From Saccoglossus kowalevskii (lineage: Eukaryota > Hemichordata > Enteropneusta > Harrimaniidae), in contig NW_003107096.1 of assembly GCF_000003605.2 (NCBI RefSeq), positions 390,755-413,044 of the forward strand: a stretch of 22,290 bases of DNA. Direction: 5' to 3'. The notes beneath the pieces were generated by a model that saw only the letters and a program-made list of their open reading frames with translations, searched no databases and was not told the DNA's origin. Of this stretch, positions 20,204 to 22,290 are shown in pieces (positions within the stretch are counted from its first letter, which is position 1; every line of letters begins with the position of its first letter). The translations under genes were made by a program, and so were the position numbers.

Positions 20204-20243
20204 GATCCTAAGGAAACATCCTAAGGTAGTATTATCTAAGGAA
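20204..20243 (+). repeat. Short ATCCTAAGG-type direct repeats at the element's left side
   Basis: ATCCTAAGGAAAC, ATCCTAAGGTAGT and ATCTAAGGAAAA occur within 40 bp, just before the nested inverted repeat. They may mark the element's left terminal region. Confidence 0.45.
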
Positions 20244-20244
20244 A

Positions 20245-20293
20245 AGGCCTCGTCTGAGGGGTCACCCCCAGGGTGATCACACGCCCGAGGCCT
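20245..20293. repeat. Nested inverted repeats near the element's left end
   Basis: AGGCCTCG (20245-20252) pairs with CGAGGCCT (20286-20293), and inside it TCACCC (20262-20267) pairs with GGGTGA (20271-20276). This gives a potential hairpin with an internal loop in otherwise non-coding DNA ahead of the Gag-like region. Confidence 0.6.
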
Positions 20294-20599
20294 GTCAGTT
20301 TCTTAAATTCTCTTTGTTTCCGCTGCACGTAGATGGAATATTTTTCCTCTTCAAGCTTTACTGGACAAATGAGGCAGATTACAGTTTTCTTCACTGGGCT
20401 TTCCTAGAAATCTATTTTTTATGCAATCGACTCTGACTTTTGACATCAAGGTAAGGCCTTTCCATTATTAAAGCCCCAGTTTTGCCTGTTTTTGTTGAAT
20501 CGCAAGCTCAGTTTTATATTCGCTTTGATTCCTCATTTGGCAGAGTCAATTTGCTCGTTTTTTCACAATCTCATTTCCAATCTTTTCCTAGACTGCATA

Positions 20600-21464
20600 A
20601 TGCCTAAGTCAACGAGAAAGACTAAGAACGTGCCGACAAAATCGTCGGCATATAAGACATGCTCATCTTGCCATTCATTCATGCACTTTTGGGATCCGCA
20701 TATGTCACTCTTGTTTGAGTTGTGTGTGGGACTCTGGTTTTTGCCTCAAGGGCATTTGCGACTTATGAGATTCCCAAATGTGGAAGCACTTTTGAGGCAA
20801 AGTGGAAAGCTGAAAGCAAGTGATCGTGAAAGGCTGGTAAGTAAGTTGTCTTCCCTTACCGATGATAGTCATGGTGAAAGGGGCTCCTCTCATGATGATG
20901 AGATCGCTTGGAAAATGGATGTTTGATCTGATCTCCAAAGTGAACACCCTCTTGCAGTCGCGGGGTAGGATGCAGAATGATGTGGGGGTGAGTCTGGTGA
21001 GAGGGGCAGGGACTGTAATACTGCCTGAAAGGGAGCATCCTACACCCCTTCCTCCAAATTTCCATAAATTTTTGAAGTGTCAGAAAAGGCCCAAGAAACA
21101 TGGCTTTGGTGGTAGTCGTTCTGGCGTTTCTGGGACCAGGTTACTGCAAAGTCTCTTTGAAGGTTTTGCTCACTGCATGGGCATGGATGGTGGTACGACT
21201 ATGGATCCCCCCTCCGGAGTCCTTGGGCTCAGTCTCCTCGTCTTCATCCTCTTACGCTGGAGGCTGGAGTCCCATATGATCGTCCCTTATGCAGCACATA
21301 CCAGCTTGGCGCAGGAGAGTGTCTCAAGTGTATTGGATTCCTCTTCGGTCTTCTGTTCCTCTGACTCCTCATCCTCCCTCTGGTCTTCTTCGAGGGACGA
21401 GGTCAAGGTGGGGAATGATCCGGCACGTGTGATTGACGCAAATGCTCTTCGAATGAATTTTTAA
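20600..21464 (+). pseudogene. Gag-like ORF1 remnant with a broken Cys/His finger
   Basis: The ATG at 20600 opens a basic N-terminus (MPKSTRKTKN) followed by CSSCHS and a DPH triplet (20660-20701), the layout of the Cys/His region seen in DIRS-type ORF1 proteins. The next CxxC pair (20712-20723) is in the +1 frame, so a frameshift splits the finger. The original frame stops at about 20926. A different frame is open from 20862 to 21464 and ends in a serine-rich tract (about residues 155-180 of that frame). It is non-functional; the extent of the original protein is an inference. Confidence 0.6.
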
Positions 21465-21483
21465 TAAATATTTCAAACCCAAT

Positions 21484-21645
21484 ACCGTCCTGCAACCTAT
21501 TTTTTTCTGGGTATGCAGTTCGACACAGAGCAAGAGCTTGTCCGCCCCTCTCAGATGCAGAGCAACCCCCTTACAGAGCTCGGCAGTCAACACATGTCGG
21601 CGGTATCGGCTTCCAAAATGACTTCAGTTCGTCGTCTAGTTTTGT
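21484..21645 (+). pseudogene. C-terminal fragment of reverse transcriptase
   Basis: FFLGMQFDTE (about 21501-21530) matches the FLG-type motif near the end of the reverse transcriptase palm/thumb in retroelements, followed by a VRPS-like stretch. The catalytic part with its Asp-Asp pair is absent upstream; the preceding DNA is the Gag-like remnant, implying a large internal deletion. Confidence 0.6.
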
Positions 21646-21651
21646 TAGCAG

Positions 21652-22255
21652 CTTGCTGGACCACAGGGTCTACATGCGAAACCCGACATTCAGGGTTCAA
21701 TTGTCAGACCAAGGTTTAGCAGCCCTTCTTTGGTGGCAGCACGCCTGGAACTTGGAAAGGGGAATGCCCCTAGATTCAACGAATCCCTCGCTGACTCTCA
21801 TTACAGATGCTTCGCTCTAAGGATGGGGCAGCCATCTGTTGGACCTTCAAGTCCAAGGGGCGTGGCCAACCACATATGCGAACCATCCTACTGTCTATGA
21901 AACATTTTCAGGAGGTCGCACACCACCACAGAGTCTTGCTTCAGACAGACAACACCTCAGTAGTGTCGTACATCAACAAGGAGCTATCGGCTCACCATCT
22001 TCTGGGGATACGCAACAGCGCAGCGGACACCCTTTCCAGACGTATTCAATTCAAGAACACCCAGTGGCAGATTCTCTCTGGGATGGGCCCCGGATAGATC
22101 TGTTTGCCAATCACCAGAACGCCAAGCTCCCAACGCACGTGTCACTTCTCCCAAAGACGAGCACTTTCACCACAGATGCTCTATCAATTTCTTTGAGTCA
22201 CATAGACGCCTTGCCACCCTTCCAACTAGTGCACCAATTGTTGGAGAAACTGTGA
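21652..22255 (+). pseudogene. RNase H domain and following DIRS segment, frameshifted
   Basis: The frame of 21652-21880 contains LLWWQHAWN and LITDAS (catalytic Asp at 21806-21808), then a TAA (21818-21820) and GWGSHLL. The centre, QTDNTSVVSYIN (Asp at 21948-21950) and NSAADTLSR, is in another frame. The end, WDGPRIDLFANHQNAKLPTH, returns to the first frame. Two opposite frameshifts lie at about 21870-21910 and 22040-22080. The stretch between YIN and the LSR motif is shorter than usual, indicating a deletion. The last frame stops at 22253-22255. Confidence 0.75.
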
Positions 22256-22290
22256 CTCGAGCTCACCTGCCTTCTGACACTGGTGGCGAC

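Larger units (their letters stand above)
20160..22290 (+). mobile_element. Decayed DIRS-like retrotransposon, 5' part, cut by the window edge
   Basis: GC content rises sharply and a row of element-derived domains follows on the plus strand: a Gag-like Cys/His region (from 20600), the end of a reverse transcriptase (FLGMQFDT at about 21504), an RNase H domain (LITDAS at 21797, QTDNTSVVSYIN at 21942, ADTLSR at about 22023), and the segment IDLFANHQNAKLPTHVS (22094 onward). That last segment after RNase H is typical of DIRS-order elements, which use a tyrosine recombinase instead of an integrase; the recombinase would lie beyond 22290. Frameshifts, an in-frame stop and internal deletions show it is dead. 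The left boundary is uncertain (about 20160-20240). Confidence 0.8.

Noticed and set aside
1-22290. tRNA or rRNA genes
   Set aside because: No cloverleaf with A and B boxes and no conserved rRNA words were seen on either strand by reading; a tRNAscan run would be the proper test.

Overview
This window is a piece of animal nuclear DNA. It is AT-rich, its genes are split by GT-AG introns, and the introns carry tandem repeats and decayed transposons. Two conserved single-copy genes could be assembled exon by exon by reading frame, intron phase and family similarity. Nothing bacterial or organellar is present. The repeat content (DIRS-type retrotransposon, fold-back repeats, minisatellites) and introns of roughly 0.5-2 kb fit a bilaterian invertebrate, perhaps marine (lophotrochozoan or invertebrate deuterostome). 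The species cannot be fixed from the sequence alone.

Layout. 1-2437: no exon recognised; probably downstream intron of the left gene, with one unexplained minus-strand ORF (86-463). 2438-6903, minus strand: six exons of B9D1, a B9-domain protein of the ciliary transition zone (157 codons recovered; the 3'-terminal exon was not found). 6904-7141: 238 bp between the two start codons, a likely shared bidirectional promoter with a CCAAT box. 7142-19587, plus strand: a complete 11-exon FDXR gene (mitochondrial NADPH:ferredoxin/adrenodoxin oxidoreductase, 488 aa), with an AATAAA at 19698. About 20160-22290, plus strand: a decayed DIRS-like retrotransposon (Gag-like zinc-finger remnant, end of reverse transcriptase, RNase H, and the conserved segment after RNase H), cut by the window edge.

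The FDXR introns hold most of the unusual structure. Intron 6 has a 1.7-kb minisatellite of about 42 copies of a 41-bp unit; each unit carries a CCAAT-type motif and a 10-bp palindrome, and part is organised as a 164-bp higher-order repeat. Intron 10 has a fold-back element with about 105-bp arms, a third partial arm copy and a 24-bp AT-rich tandem array. Introns 4 and 7 have smaller fold-back repeats built on a CACTGG core.

Functionally the genes are unrelated. B9D1 works with B9D2, MKS1 and tectonic proteins to gate the cilium. FDXR passes electrons from NADPH through FAD to mitochondrial ferredoxins for Fe-S cluster assembly and P450 reactions. Their link is the shared 5' region. I found no convincing new multi-gene system; the strongest second-look items are the divergent promoter, the CCAAT-bearing minisatellite and the composite fold-back element.
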